A stretch of DNA of 64,000 nt from Colwellia sp. MB02u-6 (GTDB lineage: Bacteria; Pseudomonadota; Gammaproteobacteria; Enterobacterales; Alteromonadaceae), in assembly GCF_014077095.1 (NCBI RefSeq), contig NZ_JACGVG010000037.1:124001-188000 (forward strand), given 5' to 3'. Under the pieces are notes generated by a model that was not told where the DNA came from, made no database searches, and saw nothing but the letters and a program-made list of their open reading frames with translations. The translations under genes and the position numbers were made by a program. Shown in pieces: positions 36,942 to 48,315 of this stretch; within the stretch, counting starts at the first letter, position 1; each line of letters begins with the position of its first letter.

Positions 36942-38422
36942 GTAAAGCAATGACAACAGCAAGCAACAGCGGCGCAAGCTTAGGCAATACAGCATCAAAT
37001 AATGCCAGTAATAGGATGCCGGAAATGCGTCGGGTCAAAACCATCCACTTTGTGGGTATTGGTGGTGCGGGTATGGGCGGTATCGCTGAAGTTTTGCTAA
37101 ATGAAGGCTATCAAATTACCGGATCCGACCTTGGTGAAAATCAAGTCGTTAAACGCCTAACATCCTTGGGTGCAAAAATCACCTTAGGTCATCATCAAGA
37201 TAACGTAAACGATGCGAGCGTTATTGTGGTGTCAACAGCGATTAATGCTGAAAATCCAGAGCTGCTTGCTGCGCATCAACAACGTATTCCGGTGGTGCGT
37301 CGCGCTGAAATGTTGGCAGAGCTCATGCGTTTTCGCCACGGCATTGCCATTGCGGGAACCCATGGTAAAACCACCACCACGAGTTTAATTGCGAGTATTT
37401 TTGCTCAGGCAAATTTAGACCCTACTTTTGTGATTGGTGGCTTACTTAATAGCGCAGGCACCAATGCGCGTTTAGGCAGTAGCCGTTATTTGATCGCAGA
37501 AGCTGATGAAAGCGATGCGTCTTTCTTACATCTACAACCTATGGTTTCTGTGATCACCAATATCGACGAAGACCATATGGAGACTTATCAAGGTGATTTT
37601 GAGAAACTTAAAGACACCTATATCGAGTTTCTCCACAACTTGCCTTTTTATGGTTTAGCCGTGGTGTGTTTAGATAATCCAGCGGTGCGAGAAATATTAC
37701 CGCGCATTAGTCGCCAGGTTATTACCTATGGTTTTTGTCAAGATGCCGATGTAAGAGCCACGAAATATCAACAATCGGCCGGCGTTAGTTCATTTGTTGT
37801 TGAGCGCAAAGACCACGCACCCTTGGCCATTAGCGTTAATTTGCCAGGTGAGCACAATGTTTTAAACGCCTTAGCCGGTGTGGCCGTTGCCATTGATGAA
37901 GGTGTTGCCGATAACGCTATCCAGCAAGCGTTACAAAACTTTGCTGGTATTGGTCGACGCTTTGAACAATTACCAACTTTACGCACAGAGCAAGGCGAAA
38001 TGATGTTCATAGATGATTATGGTCATCACCCAACAGAAGTAAAAGCCACTATAGCGGCCATGCGAAATGGCTGGCCTGAAAAACGATTGGTGATGGTATT
38101 TCAACCGCATCGCTATTCGCGTACTCGTGATCTTTATGAAGACTTTGTCGAAGTGTTATCTGAGGTTGATTGCTTATTTTTACTTAATGTTTATGGTGCG
38201 GGTGAAACGCCCATTGCCAACGCCGACAGTAAAAGTTTAGCGCGCAGTATTCGTCAACGCGGCCAAATTGAACCAATTTATGTCAGCGACAGTGACAAAT
38301 TAGCTGAATTATTGGCAGCACAGTTACGTGACAACGACATGGTTATTACTCAAGGTGCTGGCAATATCGGTACTATTGCCAATAATTTAGCGACAGATAA
38401 AAAATTAACGGTGGCACTATGA
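36938..38422 (+). CDS. murC: UDP-MurNAc:L-alanine ligase MurC
   Basis: A 494-residue Mur ligase that adds the first residue, L-alanine, to UDP-MurNAc. After a variable Ser/Ala/Asn-rich head of about 30 residues come [17 protein letters not shown] (UDP site), [14 protein letters not shown] (ATP loop), [26 protein letters not shown] and [12 protein letters not shown], all diagnostic for MurC. The low-complexity head may be partly non-native if translation begins at the second ATG (36950). The ends overlap murG and ddlB. Confidence 0.96.
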   Translation: MSKAMTTASNSGASLGNTASNNASNRMPEMRRVKTIHFVGIGGAGMGGIAEVLLNEGYQITGSDLGENQVVKRLTSLGAKITLGHHQDNVNDASVIVVSTAINAENPELLAAHQQRIPVVRRAEMLAELMRFRHGIAIAGTHGKTTTTSLIASIFAQANLDPTFVIGGLLNSAGTNARLGSSRYLIAEADESDASFLHLQPMVSVITNIDEDHMETYQGDFEKLKDTYIEFLHNLPFYGLAVVCLDNPAVREILPRISRQVITYGFCQDADVRATKYQQSAGVSSFVVERKDHAPLAISVNLPGEHNVLNALAGVAVAIDEGVADNAIQQALQNFAGIGRRFEQLPTLRTEQGEMMFIDDYGHHPTEVKATIAAMRNGWPEKRLVMVFQPHRYSRTRDLYEDFVEVLSEVDCLFLLNVYGAGETPIANADSKSLARSIRQRGQIEPIYVSDSDKLAELLAAQLRDNDMVITQGAGNIGTIANNLATDKKLTVAL

Positions 38423-39357
38423 TGAAACCTTTAATCGAGCAAAAATTAGCCGTCTTATATGGTGGCACATCAGCAGAAAGAGCGATATCGCTAAATTCGG
38501 GTAAAGCGGTTGCAAAAGGCTTAACCGAAGCCGGTTTTAATGTGCAATTAATTGATACTCAAAATTATTGCTTAAGTGATTTAGCAACATTAGATATTGA
38601 TCGTGTTTTTATTGCTTTACATGGTCGTGGTGGCGAAGACGGTTGCGTGCAAGGTGCGCTGCAATATATGAATATACCTTACACTGGCTCTGATGTGCTT
38701 GGCTCTGCACTATCAATGGACAAAATTCGTAGCAAGCAAGTATTTCAAGCGATGAACTTACCTACGCCTGCCTTTGCCATTGTCAGTAAGACTGACTATC
38801 AACCGGGTGACGCGACAAAAATTTCACAGCAGCTAGGCGCTGTTGTTATGGTTAAACCCGCCAATGAAGGCTCAAGTATTGGCATGTCAAAGGCAAATAA
38901 TAGCGAAGAATTGCATCAAGCACTTATGGCCGCCTTTAACTACGACCAACAAATATTAGTCGAAGCTTGGGTGCAAGGCCCTGAGTATACCGTCGCCATT
39001 CTGGGCCAAACACCTTTGCCAGTGATTCATATGGAAACGCCGCACGATTTTTATGACTACGATGCGAAATATAAATCTACTAGTACGCAATATCATTGTC
39101 CGTGTTCGTTATCAGCAGATGATGAGGCAGAGGTACAAAATATTGCCTTGAGAGCTTTTAATGCAACCGGTGCAAAAGGCTGGGGCCGGGTAGATATTAT
39201 GCGCAATGGCCAAAATCAATGGCAGATATTAGAAGTTAACACCGTACCTGGTATGACAGAAACGTCATTAGTACCCAAAGCCGCTAAAGTTCACGGCTTA
39301 AGCTTTAGTGAATTAGTGACAGAAATCGTCGCTATAAGCGCACAAGGGGCTTTGTAA
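38419..39357 (+). CDS. ddlB: D-alanine:D-alanine ligase DdlB
   Basis: A 312-residue ATP-grasp enzyme making D-Ala-D-Ala for MurF. Motifs: [20 protein letters not shown] at the N-terminus, [44 protein letters not shown] and [19 protein letters not shown] with metal-binding residues. The YDYDAKY segment (here [10 protein letters not shown]) places Tyr at the specificity loop as in depsipeptide-insensitive D-Ala ligases. Size and position are those of DdlB in E. coli. ATG overlaps the murC stop; ftsQ starts three bases after the stop. Confidence 0.96.
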   Translation: MMKPLIEQKLAVLYGGTSAERAISLNSGKAVAKGLTEAGFNVQLIDTQNYCLSDLATLDIDRVFIALHGRGGEDGCVQGALQYMNIPYTGSDVLGSALSMDKIRSKQVFQAMNLPTPAFAIVSKTDYQPGDATKISQQLGAVVMVKPANEGSSIGMSKANNSEELHQALMAAFNYDQQILVEAWVQGPEYTVAILGQTPLPVIHMETPHDFYDYDAKYKSTSTQYHCPCSLSADDEAEVQNIALRAFNATGAKGWGRVDIMRNGQNQWQILEVNTVPGMTETSLVPKAAKVHGLSFSELVTEIVAISAQGAL

Positions 39358-39360
39358 AAT

Positions 39361-40140
39361 ATGGTTCCGGCAATGGAAAAACAACTGCCTTTAAAGGAAG
39401 AAGTGGCAAACTTACACTGGTCATTTTGGCTAGGTGTAGCGTTTTTCGTTGCTGTTATTGTCGCAATATTATCGTTTGGTATCTTTCTCAATAAAAATTT
39501 AAGTTCGGAAGAGTCAGCACCGGTTACCTCAATTGCGATTGCCGGTGAAATGCCATATACCACGCGATTAGATATTGAACGTGCGATAGAACAAGTGCAT
39601 TTAGGCAATTTTTTCAACTTAGATGTCAACGATGTTCAGCAAAAAGTGGCTAAGTTGCCATGGGTTTATTCCGTTTCAGTACGGAAAAAGTGGCCTGATG
39701 AATTGAAAATTTATGTTGTTGACCAAAAACCTATTGCCCACTGGAATGGTGATTTTCTACTTAACGCTAATGGCAAAGCGTTTCAGGCTGATGTGCAACG
39801 TCTTGTTAAGCAATTACCCGCATTTTTTGGTCCAGAAGGTAGTGAACAAATAGCCTTAAAGAACTTTAGAAACTTGAACAAACTATTAGATTTTAGCCAA
39901 CTAGCCATTGATGAATTAGTACTAACTGAGCGTTTTGCTTGGCAGTTAATCTTAAATGATGGTGTGACCATTAATTTAGGACGTGATAATCGTGTAGAAC
40001 GCATACAGCGTTTTATGGACATTTATCCGGAAATTAAATTGAATAAAAAGCAGGATCAACAAGTCGATTATGTTGATCTGAGATACGATACTGGTCTAGC
40101 CGTTGGTTGGAAAGCCGCGAATAATAAAGAAAGAGTTTAG
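39361..40140 (+). CDS. ftsQ: Cell division protein FtsQ
   Basis: A 259-residue bitopic divisome protein. A cytoplasmic head is followed by one membrane helix (LGVAFFVAVIVAILSFGIFL, about residues 24-43), a POTRA domain (VTSIAIAGEMPYTT, then DIERAIEQ) and the beta domain (LPWVYSVSVRKKWPDELKIYV, a hallmark of FtsQ). FtsQ links FtsA/ZipA-stage proteins to FtsBL and FtsWI. Translation may start at 39361 or the ATG at 39373; no strong ribosome-binding site decides. Located between ddlB and ftsA as expected. Confidence 0.95.
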   Translation: MVPAMEKQLPLKEEVANLHWSFWLGVAFFVAVIVAILSFGIFLNKNLSSEESAPVTSIAIAGEMPYTTRLDIERAIEQVHLGNFFNLDVNDVQQKVAKLPWVYSVSVRKKWPDELKIYVVDQKPIAHWNGDFLLNANGKAFQADVQRLVKQLPAFFGPEGSEQIALKNFRNLNKLLDFSQLAIDELVLTERFAWQLILNDGVTINLGRDNRVERIQRFMDIYPEIKLNKKQDQQVDYVDLRYDTGLAVGWKAANNKERV

Positions 40141-40145
40141 CCTTA

Positions 40146-41381
40146 ATGCCAAAAATAACTGAAAGAAATTTAGTGGTTGGATTAGATATTGGAACGTCAA
40201 AAATTTCAGTAGCAGTTGGTGAAATCACGCTTGACAACCAGCTGAGTATTGTTGGTGTTGGTAATCAACCGGCACGTGGCATGGATAAAGGTGGCGTTAA
40301 TGATTTAAACCTAGTTATTCAGTCAATTCAGCGGGCTATTAATGAAGCAGAATTGATGGCTGACTGCCATATTACGTCGGTATATCTTGGTATTTCGGGT
40401 AAACATATTAGTTGTCAAAATGAGAACGGTATGGTGCCTATTAACGATAAAGAAGTTATGCAAGACGACGTTGATAACGTTATACATACTGCCCGTTCAG
40501 TCCCTATTTCTGCCGAGCGTCGGATGCTACATGTTTTGCCACAAGAATACAGTATTGACTGTCAAGACGGTATTAAAAGCCCGATTGGTATGTCAGGTGT
40601 ACGAATGGAAGCAAAGGTTCATATCGTGACTTGTGCCAATGACATGGCAAAAAATATTGTTAAATGTGTTGAACGTTGTGATTTAAAAGCTGATCAACTG
40701 ATTTTTTCTGCGCTGGCTTCTAGCTATGCAATATTAACGGATGATGAAAAAGAGCTGGGCATTTGTATTGTTGATATGGGCGCTGGCACCATGGATATCG
40801 CGGTTTTTACCGGTGGAGCTTTACGTCATACCGCGGTAATTCCCGTAGCGGGCAATCAAGTGACTAGCGACATTGCAAAAATTTTTCGCACGCCACTGAG
40901 CCACGCGGAAGACATTAAAGTTCAGTATGCTTGCGCATTACGCCAAATGGTGAGTATGGAAGAAAATATTGAAGTGCCTAGTGTGGGTGGACGTCCTGCG
41001 CGGTCTATGTCACGTCATACATTAGCAGAAGTTGTTGAGCCTAGGTATCAGGAATTATTTGAACTAATCCAAGCAGAATTACGTGAATCTGGTTTAGAAG
41101 AGCAAATTGCTGCGGGTTACGTATTAACGGGTGGTACAGCCAAAATGGAAGGTGTGGTTGAATTTGCTGAAGAAGTGTTTCAAATGCCAGCACGCGTTGC
41201 CAAGCCTTTTGATGTCTGTGGATTGAAAGAGTATGTCAACGACCCCACATATTCAACGGTAGTTGGCTTGTTGCATTACGGTATGCAGGCTCATCAGCAA
41301 AAAAATAAAGAGCAAAAGAAAAGTGAATCAGTTGGGAGCATCGGCTCGAAAGTACTTGCTTGGTTTAAAGGTGAATTTTAA
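40146..41381 (+). CDS. ftsA: Cell division protein FtsA
   Basis: A 411-residue actin-fold ATPase that tethers FtsZ to the membrane and recruits later divisome proteins. Phosphate 1 motif GLDIGTSKISVAVGE, phosphate 2 IVDMGAGTMDIAVF and the adenosine motif AAGYVLTGGTAKMEG are present; the 1C domain covers about residues 85-160. The C-terminal amphipathic helix (GSIGSKVLAWFKGEF) is the membrane-targeting sequence. It starts five bases after ftsQ. A 111-base gap separates it from ftsZ, room for an ftsZ promoter. Confidence 0.97.
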   Translation: MPKITERNLVVGLDIGTSKISVAVGEITLDNQLSIVGVGNQPARGMDKGGVNDLNLVIQSIQRAINEAELMADCHITSVYLGISGKHISCQNENGMVPINDKEVMQDDVDNVIHTARSVPISAERRMLHVLPQEYSIDCQDGIKSPIGMSGVRMEAKVHIVTCANDMAKNIVKCVERCDLKADQLIFSALASSYAILTDDEKELGICIVDMGAGTMDIAVFTGGALRHTAVIPVAGNQVTSDIAKIFRTPLSHAEDIKVQYACALRQMVSMEENIEVPSVGGRPARSMSRHTLAEVVEPRYQELFELIQAELRESGLEEQIAAGYVLTGGTAKMEGVVEFAEEVFQMPARVAKPFDVCGLKEYVNDPTYSTVVGLLHYGMQAHQQKNKEQKKSESVGSIGSKVLAWFKGEF

Positions 41382-41492
41382 TTAGCTGCTTTGGCGGCTA
41401 GTTAGGCCAGTGCCAATTATTTAATGGTATTGGTCTTAGAAAGTAAAAAGAGTTTTGGTGGAACAAAACGTAACAAAAAGTGGAGATAATAA

Positions 41493-42656
41493 ATGTTTGA
41501 ATTAATGGAAGATCATAACGAAGAAGCAATTATCAAAGTCATCGGTGTTGGTGGTGGTGGTGGCAATGCGGTAGAACATATGGTGTTACAAACCATAGAA
41601 GGTGTTGAATTTATCACCGCAAATACCGATTCACAAGCACTACGCAATTCGGGCGCTAATGTGACTTTGCAGCTAGGCCATAATGTGACCAAAGGTCTAG
41701 GCGCTGGCGCTAACCCTGAAATTGGTCGTCTTAGTGCAGAAGAAGACAGAGAAACCATCAAAGAAGCACTTAAAGGTGCAGACATGGTGTTTATCGCCGC
41801 AGGTATGGGTGGAGGTACAGGAACAGGCGCCGCGCCTGTGGTTGCTGAAATAGCGAAAGAAATGGGTATTTTGACTGTTGCGGTAGTGACTAAGCCATTC
41901 CCATTTGAAGGCAAAAAACGGATGAATTATGCCGATCAAGGCATTGAATTTTTATCAAAAAGTGTTGATTCACTGATCACTATTCCTAATGAGAAACTAT
42001 TAAAAGTCTTAGGGCCTGGCACCAGTTTGTTAGATGCTTTTAAAGCAGCCAATGATGTTTTATTAGGTGCAGTTCAAGGTATTGCTGAACTTATTACTCG
42101 TCCAGGACTCATAAACGTTGATTTTGCCGATGTTAGAACTGTGATGTCTGAAATGGGCACGGCGATGATGGGTTCAGGTACAGCATCAGGTCCTGATCGT
42201 GCAGAAGAGGCAGCAGAAGCTGCAATTTCAAGTCCATTACTTGAAGATGTTGATTTGGCAGGAGCTCGTGGCATATTGGTTAATATTACAGCCGGTATGG
42301 ATATTAGTATTGATGAGTTTGAAACTGTTGGTAATGCCGTTAAAGCCTTTTCTTCTGAAAACGCTACTGTGGTGGTTGGTGCAGTTATTGACCCGGAAAT
42401 GACAGATGAACTAAGAGTAACTGTTGTTGCCACGGGTATTGGTGCTGATCGCAAGCCTGATATTACGTTAGTTAACCCAACACCGATCGCAGAGCCGCAA
42501 GTGGTTGGTGGTGATTATACACCAAGCGCACAGCCAGAGTTATCGTCAAACCCGGTCACTATGCCAGAAGCAAATGCTCAAGCGCAAAGAGTGACAGCAA
42601 CAGAGCTTGATGATTATTTAGATATTCCAGCATTTTTACGCAAACAAGCCGATTAA
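41493..42656 (+). CDS. ftsZ: Cell division GTPase FtsZ
   Basis: A 387-residue bacterial tubulin that forms the Z-ring. The GTP-binding signature GGGTGTG is at residues 106-112; [16 protein letters not shown] is the N-terminal nucleotide loop and the T7-loop region reads [15 protein letters not shown]. After a Pro/Ala-rich linker (about residues 325-370) the conserved C-terminal peptide [16 protein letters not shown] binds FtsA, ZipA, SlmA, MinC and ZapD. ZapD is itself encoded in this window. GTGGAGATAATAA precedes the ATG. Confidence 0.98.
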   Translation: MFELMEDHNEEAIIKVIGVGGGGGNAVEHMVLQTIEGVEFITANTDSQALRNSGANVTLQLGHNVTKGLGAGANPEIGRLSAEEDRETIKEALKGADMVFIAAGMGGGTGTGAAPVVAEIAKEMGILTVAVVTKPFPFEGKKRMNYADQGIEFLSKSVDSLITIPNEKLLKVLGPGTSLLDAFKAANDVLLGAVQGIAELITRPGLINVDFADVRTVMSEMGTAMMGSGTASGPDRAEEAAEAAISSPLLEDVDLAGARGILVNITAGMDISIDEFETVGNAVKAFSSENATVVVGAVIDPEMTDELRVTVVATGIGADRKPDITLVNPTPIAEPQVVGGDYTPSAQPELSSNPVTMPEANAQAQRVTATELDDYLDIPAFLRKQAD

Positions 42657-42792
42657 TACGGGTCAGTGAAGCTAATTGAATACTACTAAAAATTTGGGAT
42701 TTTGATTTTGTTAGGCTTTTTTGATATATTACGTCTCCGCTTATCCAGTGGCGGCTAATTAATACAAAAATATAGGCTTAAGAAGGCTATTT

Positions 42793-43710
42793 ATGATTAA
42801 ACAACGTACGTTAAAAGAAAGTGTCTCTGCTATTGGTGTAGGGCTACATAAAGGTGAAAAGGTGCAGATTACTCTCCGTCCTGCACCCGCTAACACCGGT
42901 ATTATTTTTCGCCGAGTTGATTTAGATCCCGTTGTCGATATCCCCGCGACACCGGAAGCTGTCGGTGAAACTACTTTATGTACGTGTTTAGTGAATGAGC
43001 AAGGTGTTCAGATCTCCACCGTCGAACACTTGCTTTCTGCTGTTGCAGGCTTAGGTATTGACAACCTTATTGTTGAGGTTGACTCATCTGAAATTCCAAT
43101 TATGGATGGCAGTGCTTTACCTTTTGTTTACTTAATTCAGTCGGTTGGCATTGAAACGTTAAATGTTGCTAAACGTTTTTTACGTATTACAAAAGCAATA
43201 CGTGTTGAAGAAGGCGATAAATGGGCCGAACTGAAGCCTTATGAAGGCTTTCGAGTCAATTTTGCAATTGAATTTGAACACCCTGTTATTGTAAATACTT
43301 GTCAATCGATGAGTATGGACCTTTCAAGTTGTTCATTTATCAAAGAAATTAGCCGTGCGCGTACTTTCGGTTTTATGAAAGATATTGAGTTTTTACGCTC
43401 TCATAATTTAGCCCTGGGTGGCAGCTTAGAAAATGCTATCGTGTTAGACGAATACCGTATGCTTAATAAAGATGACCTGCGCTATGATGATGAATTTGTA
43501 AAACATAAAATTCTTGATGCCATTGGTGATTTGTATATGGGTGGTGTGAGTATTTTAGGTGAATTTAATGCCTTTAAATCTGGCCATGCTCTCAATAACA
43601 TCTTGTTACGTGAAGTATTTAAACAAGTTGATTGTTTTGAATGGGTTACGTACGAAGATACAGTTCAATCACCTATTGAATTTCAAGAGATTAATGCGGC
43701 TGCTTTTTAA
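42793..43710 (+). CDS. lpxC: UDP-3-O-acyl-GlcNAc deacetylase LpxC
   Basis: A 305-residue zinc deacetylase, the committed step of lipid A synthesis. Zinc ligands lie in [16 protein letters not shown] (His near residue 79) and [14 protein letters not shown] (HxxxD near 238-242); the catalytic Glu precedes the first His, and [13 protein letters not shown] and [11 protein letters not shown] are typical. The end of the dcw cluster in gammaproteobacteria is normally lpxC. A 136-base gap before it and a terminator after it suggest it can be transcribed on its own. Confidence 0.97.
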   Translation: MIKQRTLKESVSAIGVGLHKGEKVQITLRPAPANTGIIFRRVDLDPVVDIPATPEAVGETTLCTCLVNEQGVQISTVEHLLSAVAGLGIDNLIVEVDSSEIPIMDGSALPFVYLIQSVGIETLNVAKRFLRITKAIRVEEGDKWAELKPYEGFRVNFAIEFEHPVIVNTCQSMSMDLSSCSFIKEISRARTFGFMKDIEFLRSHNLALGGSLENAIVLDEYRMLNKDDLRYDDEFVKHKILDAIGDLYMGGVSILGEFNAFKSGHALNNILLREVFKQVDCFEWVTYEDTVQSPIEFQEINAAAF

Positions 43711-43742
43711 TCCCGCCGCTTATTGGCAAAGGCCCATAAATC

Positions 43743-43769
43743 AAACCAGTCGATGTACTGGTTTTTTTA
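43743..43769 (+). terminator. Terminator after lpxC
   Basis: AAACCAGT (43743-43750) pairs with ACTGGTTT (43757-43764) around CGATGT, and the T-run extends to 43768. It closes the dcw cluster. Confidence 0.88.
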
Positions 43770-44086
43770 TGTCCAGACTGTTCATAGCCAGCTCGGTTAA
43801 TTGTTCGCTGTGGTTTTGGCAGACTGAAGTTTGATTTAGAAAACACCGGCTCAAGGCTGTAAACTATTTGCAGGCGTCAAAGCACCGGTTAAGCCTTCGT
43901 AGTCTTAAGTCTAGGTTGGATTTTAATCCCTTGGGTTTATGTCTTAACGCTGGCAGCTAAACAGCTAATATTATTGGATATAGCACAAAGAGATACAACC
44001 TTTATTGCTGTTATCAGTGTTATTACTGCAACAAACTATGGCTAAAATACATTGCTAAAAGTGATTGCTAACTTGCTTATAGCAAA
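43770..44086. other. Gene-free stretch between lpxC and the DUF721 gene
   Basis: About 317 bases between convergent genes. I see no coding frame, RNA gene or strong repeat. TGGCTAAAATACATTGCTAAAAGTG-like text near the DUF721 stop shows no convincing terminator for the minus strand. Confidence 0.4.
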
Positions 44087-44548
44087 CTATTTATTAGCGT
44101 GGGCAGCTAACTTTTCGATTTTTTTACGTAAACTCTCAGGCGCAGTTGCCGCGATTTTTAATAAATCTGCGGCAGTAGCGGCTGAAATTTTTGAATTAAT
44201 AGCGTTGGGGATAACCGTTTTTTCCGGCACTTTATGTCGAAAAGGTGTGATTTTTATTTCTATTTGATTAAACTCATTGTTAGTCACTTGGGTGAGTTCG
44301 CGGCAAATATTCATTCTTTCAAATTGTAAACGTTGGCTCCAAACAGCAGATTTTACCTCAATAATAATGGCATTCGCTTTGAAATTAGCTATTTTGAAGA
44401 CATCGGCTGGTAGGTCTGGGCAAATTTGGCGTACAATGTCCGACAATACGGTTAAAGAGTTGGTTTTTGCGGCTATTTGTGCCAAAGTGCCTGACGTTGA
44501 ATTAAACAGCGCTGACATGTCTGTGGGGATTCTAGATTTTCGTGCCAT
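44087..44548 (-). CDS. DUF721 / DciA-like protein
   Basis: A 153-residue protein with the DUF721 layout: an N-terminal helical half (ALFNSTSGTLAQIAAKTN) and a core VFKIANFKANAIIIEVKSAVW with SQRLQFERMNI. DUF721 includes DciA, the ancestral loader of the DnaB helicase, and occupies this position between lpxC and secA in related marine gammaproteobacteria. Whether this particular protein is the helicase loader depends on the absence of dnaC in the genome, which the window does not show. Divergent from the M23 gene with only 31 bases between the starts. Confidence 0.8.
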   Translation of the reverse strand: MARKSRIPTDMSALFNSTSGTLAQIAAKTNSLTVLSDIVRQICPDLPADVFKIANFKANAIIIEVKSAVWSQRLQFERMNICRELTQVTNNEFNQIEIKITPFRHKVPEKTVIPNAINSKISAATAADLLKIAATAPESLRKKIEKLAAHANK

Positions 44549-44579
44549 AGGTCAGCTCTGAACAAATGATAAATGATAT

Positions 44580-45473
44580 ATGAGTTTAACATTACTATAC
44601 CGTGGAAAGAACGTTAGATTTTCAATGAAGCTAAATAAGTTGCATTGGCTATCTGCTCTCGTTGCCTTTGCCTTGGTTTCTGGGCTTATTGTGCATTTAA
44701 TTGCTTCAGCAGATGACGTACCACAAAATCCGGCTTATCTCCTGTCAAGTTTACCCATTATTGATAACTTTAAAGTCAACAGCCAAGTAACCGCAGTAAC
44801 CATGAAATTGGCTGAGTTACAAAGCCAAGTGTTGAGGTTAAATGCTTTAGGCGATCGCTTAGCAGATGAAGCTAGCATTCCAGATAATGAATTTAATTTT
44901 CAACAAGCGCCGCCTAGCGGTGGCCCAATGTATCAGGTTGATCACGTTAAGCAAAAAAGTTTAGCCGAATTGAGCCAAGGTATAGACGTACTGGCAGAAA
45001 CACTTGAACATGAAGAAAAACAATTAAAAATGCTTGAATCTGTTAGTTTTGGGCACCATATAGAAAACACTCGGTATTTATCTGGTCGACCAATTACTAA
45101 AGGTTGGTTGTCATCGTATTTCGGATTACGTAAAGACCCTTTTAATGGTAAACCTGCCATGCATAAAGGTGTTGATTTTGCCGGCAGTGAAAACGATGAC
45201 ATTATTGCCACGGCATCAGGTGTGGTAAGTTGGGCGAGTTCTCGTTACGGTTATGGTAATTTAATTGAGATTAATCATGGTGATGGTTTAAAAACTCGCT
45301 ACGGTCATAATAAAACTATAGTAGTATCTGTTGGTGATGTAGTTAACAAAGGTCAAGTTATTGGCAAAATGGGCAGTACAGGACGCTCGACAGGGCCACA
45401 CGTACACTACGAAATTTTACGTAATAACCGACAAATAGATCCAAAAAAATATGTTTATCGTAAAGCAAAATAA
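44580..45473 (+). CDS. M23 family metallopeptidase (membrane-anchored)
   Basis: A 297-residue protein with one N-terminal membrane helix (LHWLSALVAFALVSGLIVHL, about residues 21-40), a periplasmic coiled-coil (VTMKLAELQSQVLRLNAL and a later EEKQLKML helix) and a C-terminal LytM/M23 domain. The zinc motif is complete: HKGVDFAG (His and Asp) and GPHVHYEI (HxH), so it may cleave peptidoglycan cross-links. It occupies the position held by secM in enteric bacteria. The ATG at 44580 lacks a clear ribosome-binding site; ATG 44625 would still retain the membrane helix. Confidence 0.9.
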   Translation: MSLTLLYRGKNVRFSMKLNKLHWLSALVAFALVSGLIVHLIASADDVPQNPAYLLSSLPIIDNFKVNSQVTAVTMKLAELQSQVLRLNALGDRLADEASIPDNEFNFQQAPPSGGPMYQVDHVKQKSLAELSQGIDVLAETLEHEEKQLKMLESVSFGHHIENTRYLSGRPITKGWLSSYFGLRKDPFNGKPAMHKGVDFAGSENDDIIATASGVVSWASSRYGYGNLIEINHGDGLKTRYGHNKTIVVSVGDVVNKGQVIGKMGSTGRSTGPHVHYEILRNNRQIDPKKYVYRKAK

Positions 45474-45548
45474 TGCAAAATGATAACTTTTGCTCTAATT
45501 TCAGTTGTTTAAAATAGAACTGGCATTACAATACTAAGCAAGTTTATG

Positions 45549-45576
45549 TGATCGGCTCAACCGATCATTTTATTTT
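45549..45576 (+). promoter_or_regulatory. Hairpin with T-rich tail directly upstream of secA
   Basis: TGATCGG (45549-45555) pairs with CCGATCA (45561-45567) around CTCAA and is followed by TTTTATTTT. It looks like a terminator for the M23 gene, but it ends only about 37 bases before the secA start, too little room for a separate promoter downstream. It may therefore act as a partial terminator or attenuator in the M23-secA transcript. Confidence 0.6.
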
Positions 45577-45612
45577 CAGTTGAAGATATTCTTCTCAATA
45601 TGGTTTAACACG

Positions 45613-48291
45613 ATGTTTGTAAATATAATGACAAAACTGTTTGGTAGTCGAAATGATCGATTGCTTAAACAAATGCAGAAAGAAGTAAGTAAGATTAATG
45701 CCCTAGAGCCAGTTTTTGAGGCACTCAGTGATGAAGAACTAAAAGCAAAAACACCTGAGTTTAAAGAACGTATTGCACAAGGCGAAGAGCTTGACGATCT
45801 TCTTCCTGAAGCTTTTGCGGTAGTACGCGAAGCGAGTAAACGGGTATTTGGTATGCGCCATTTTGACGTACAAATGATCGGTGGTATGGTGCTCAATTCT
45901 GGTAAAATAGCAGAAATGCGTACCGGTGAGGGTAAAACACTTACCGCCACCTTACCGTCTTATTTAAATGCACTAACCGGTAAAGGTGTGCATGTAATTA
46001 CGGTCAATGACTATCTTGCTAAGCGAGATGGAGATTGGAATCGGGCATTATTTGAGTTTTTAGGCATGACGGTTGGTTGTAATGTCGCGGGTATGGCACC
46101 AGAAGATAAGCAAGCCGCTTATAATTCGGATGTGACTTACGGTACTAACAACGAATTCGGTTTTGATTATCTGCGTGATAACATGGCTTTTTCGCCAGAA
46201 GAACGAGCACAAAAACCATTAAATTTTGCGGTTATCGATGAAGTTGACTCGATATTAATTGATGAAGCACGTACACCGCTGATTATTTCTGGCCAAGCAG
46301 AAGATAGCTCAGCGCTTTATCGTAGTATCAATCTTGTTGTCCCCACACTAGTTCAACAGGAAGAAGAAGATAAAGAAGGTGAAGAAAGCACCGGTGACTT
46401 CACTATCGATGAAAAAGCCAAGCAAATTTATTTAACCGAGCTTGGTCAAGTTCGTATCGAAGAAATTATGCTCGAAAAAGGCTTGATGCAGCAAGGAGAC
46501 TCACTTTTCTCTGCGGCAAATATTACCTTATTACATCATGTTATGGCCGCGTTACGTGCACATAAGCTATTTCAAAGAGACGTAGATTACATCGTAAAAG
46601 ATGGCGAAATTGTTATTGTTGACGAGCATACCGGACGTACCATGGAAGGCCGTCGTTGGTCAGAAGGTCTACATCAAGCTGTTGAAGCAAAGGAAGGTGT
46701 AGATATTCAAAATGAAAATCAAACACTGGCATCAATTACCTTCCAAAACTTTTTCCGTATCTATAATAAACTGTCAGGAATGACAGGTACTGCCGACACT
46801 GAAGCGTTTGAGTTTAATCATATTTATGCTTTAGAAACCGTAGTTATCCCAACAAACCAGCCAATGGTACGTAAAGATTTACCTGATTTAATATACTTAA
46901 CAGGTGAAGAAAAGTTTGAAGCTATTTTAGAAGATATTAAAGATTGTGTTAAGCGTGGTCAGCCAGTGTTGGTGGGTACCATCAGTATTGAAACCTCAGA
47001 ATTTCTGTCGTCATTCTTAAAGAAAGAAAAAATTAAGCACAAAGTACTTAACGCTAAATTTCATCAACAAGAAGCTGAGATTGTTGCCGATGCCGGTAAA
47101 ATTTCCGCAGTGACTATTGCCACTAACATGGCGGGTCGTGGTACCGATATAGTACTAGGTGGTAACTTAACCACTACGCTTGAAAAGCTAAATAATCCAA
47201 GTGAAGAGAAAATTGCTGAAGTTAAAGCGGCTTGGCAAGTAGAGCATGAAAAAGTATTAGCAGCTGGTGGTTTGCACATTGTTGCGACAGAACGTCATGA
47301 ATCTCGTCGTATTGATAACCAATTGCGTGGTCGTTCGGGTCGCCAAGGTGATGCGGGTTCAACACGTTTTTACCTGTCAATGGAAGATAGTTTGATGCGA
47401 ATTTTTGCTTCAGAGCGTATCGGTAACATGATGCGTAAACTCGGCATGGAGCACGGTGAAGCTATTGAACACCCTTGGGTAACTAAGAGCATTGAAAACG
47501 CGCAGCGTAAAGTTGAAGGCCGTAACTTTGACATTCGTAAGCAATTACTTGAATTCGATGATGTTTCAAACGATCAACGGAAAGTTATTTACGAACAACG
47601 TAATGAATTAATGGATGAAGCAGATATTGCTGATGTGATTACCGCGATCCGCGCCGACGTGGTTAATGGCCTAATTGGTCAACATATTCCGCCACAATCG
47701 TTAGAAGAAATGTGGGATATTACTGGCTTAGAAGAGCGTTTTAAAGGCGAATTGACTCTTGAACTACCTATTGCAAAATGGCTAGAAGAAGACAGTAATT
47801 TACATGAAGATACGTTACGTGAAAAAATCTTAGATACAGTTGATGCAAGTTATGCGGCCAAAGAAGAAATGGTTGGCGCTGAAGTTTTACGTCAATTTGA
47901 AAAAGCGGTTATGTTACAAAGCTTAGACTCGCATTGGAAAGAGCACCTAGCGGCGATGGATCATTTACGTCAAGGCATCCATTTACGTGGTTACGCGCAA
48001 AAGAACCCGAAACAAGAATTTAAACGCGAGTCGTTTGAACTGTTTGCTGAGTTACTTGATAACTTAAAATACGACGTTATTGGTATCTTAAGTAAGGTGC
48101 AAATTAGAGCAGAATCTGATGTGGAAGCCGTTGAAGAGCAACATAGAAAAGCCGATGAATTGCCAAAAGAGTTTAAGCATGAATCAGCTTCAGCGCCAGA
48201 ACAAGCAAGCTTGCCACGTGTGGGTCGAAATGAACCATGCCCATGTAATTCAGGTAAGAAATATAAACAGTGCCACGGTAAATTAACTTAA
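45613..48291 (+). CDS. secA: Preprotein translocase ATPase SecA
   Basis: An 892-residue motor that drives unfolded preproteins through SecYEG. Walker A is [14 protein letters not shown], Walker B is [21 protein letters not shown]; the second ATPase lobe has [15 protein letters not shown] and [11 protein letters not shown], and the helical scaffold reads [20 protein letters not shown]. The C-terminal zinc finger [14 protein letters not shown] binds SecB. I start at ATG 45613 ([15 protein letters not shown]), which aligns with the known SecA N-terminus; the frame also extends to a TTG at 45580. Terminator follows. Confidence 0.97.
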   Translation: MFVNIMTKLFGSRNDRLLKQMQKEVSKINALEPVFEALSDEELKAKTPEFKERIAQGEELDDLLPEAFAVVREASKRVFGMRHFDVQMIGGMVLNSGKIAEMRTGEGKTLTATLPSYLNALTGKGVHVITVNDYLAKRDGDWNRALFEFLGMTVGCNVAGMAPEDKQAAYNSDVTYGTNNEFGFDYLRDNMAFSPEERAQKPLNFAVIDEVDSILIDEARTPLIISGQAEDSSALYRSINLVVPTLVQQEEEDKEGEESTGDFTIDEKAKQIYLTELGQVRIEEIMLEKGLMQQGDSLFSAANITLLHHVMAALRAHKLFQRDVDYIVKDGEIVIVDEHTGRTMEGRRWSEGLHQAVEAKEGVDIQNENQTLASITFQNFFRIYNKLSGMTGTADTEAFEFNHIYALETVVIPTNQPMVRKDLPDLIYLTGEEKFEAILEDIKDCVKRGQPVLVGTISIETSEFLSSFLKKEKIKHKVLNAKFHQQEAEIVADAGKISAVTIATNMAGRGTDIVLGGNLTTTLEKLNNPSEEKIAEVKAAWQVEHEKVLAAGGLHIVATERHESRRIDNQLRGRSGRQGDAGSTRFYLSMEDSLMRIFASERIGNMMRKLGMEHGEAIEHPWVTKSIENAQRKVEGRNFDIRKQLLEFDDVSNDQRKVIYEQRNELMDEADIADVITAIRADVVNGLIGQHIPPQSLEEMWDITGLEERFKGELTLELPIAKWLEEDSNLHEDTLREKILDTVDASYAAKEEMVGAEVLRQFEKAVMLQSLDSHWKEHLAAMDHLRQGIHLRGYAQKNPKQEFKRESFELFAELLDNLKYDVIGILSKVQIRAESDVEAVEEQHRKADELPKEFKHESASAPEQASLPRVGRNEPCPCNSGKKYKQCHGKLT

Positions 48292-48315
48292 GCAATCAAC
48301 AAGTAAATTGTTGAT

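Noticed and set aside
41393-41411. Imperfect hairpin after ftsA as a terminator
   Set aside because: The stem has a mismatch and no T-tail, and ftsZ follows as part of the same cluster; it may be RNA structure, but nothing supports termination.
41513-41914. Long antisense open frame (133 aa) inside ftsZ
   Set aside because: It is the reverse complement of a highly conserved gene; the Pro/Ala/Ser-rich translation has no family character and no ribosome-binding site.
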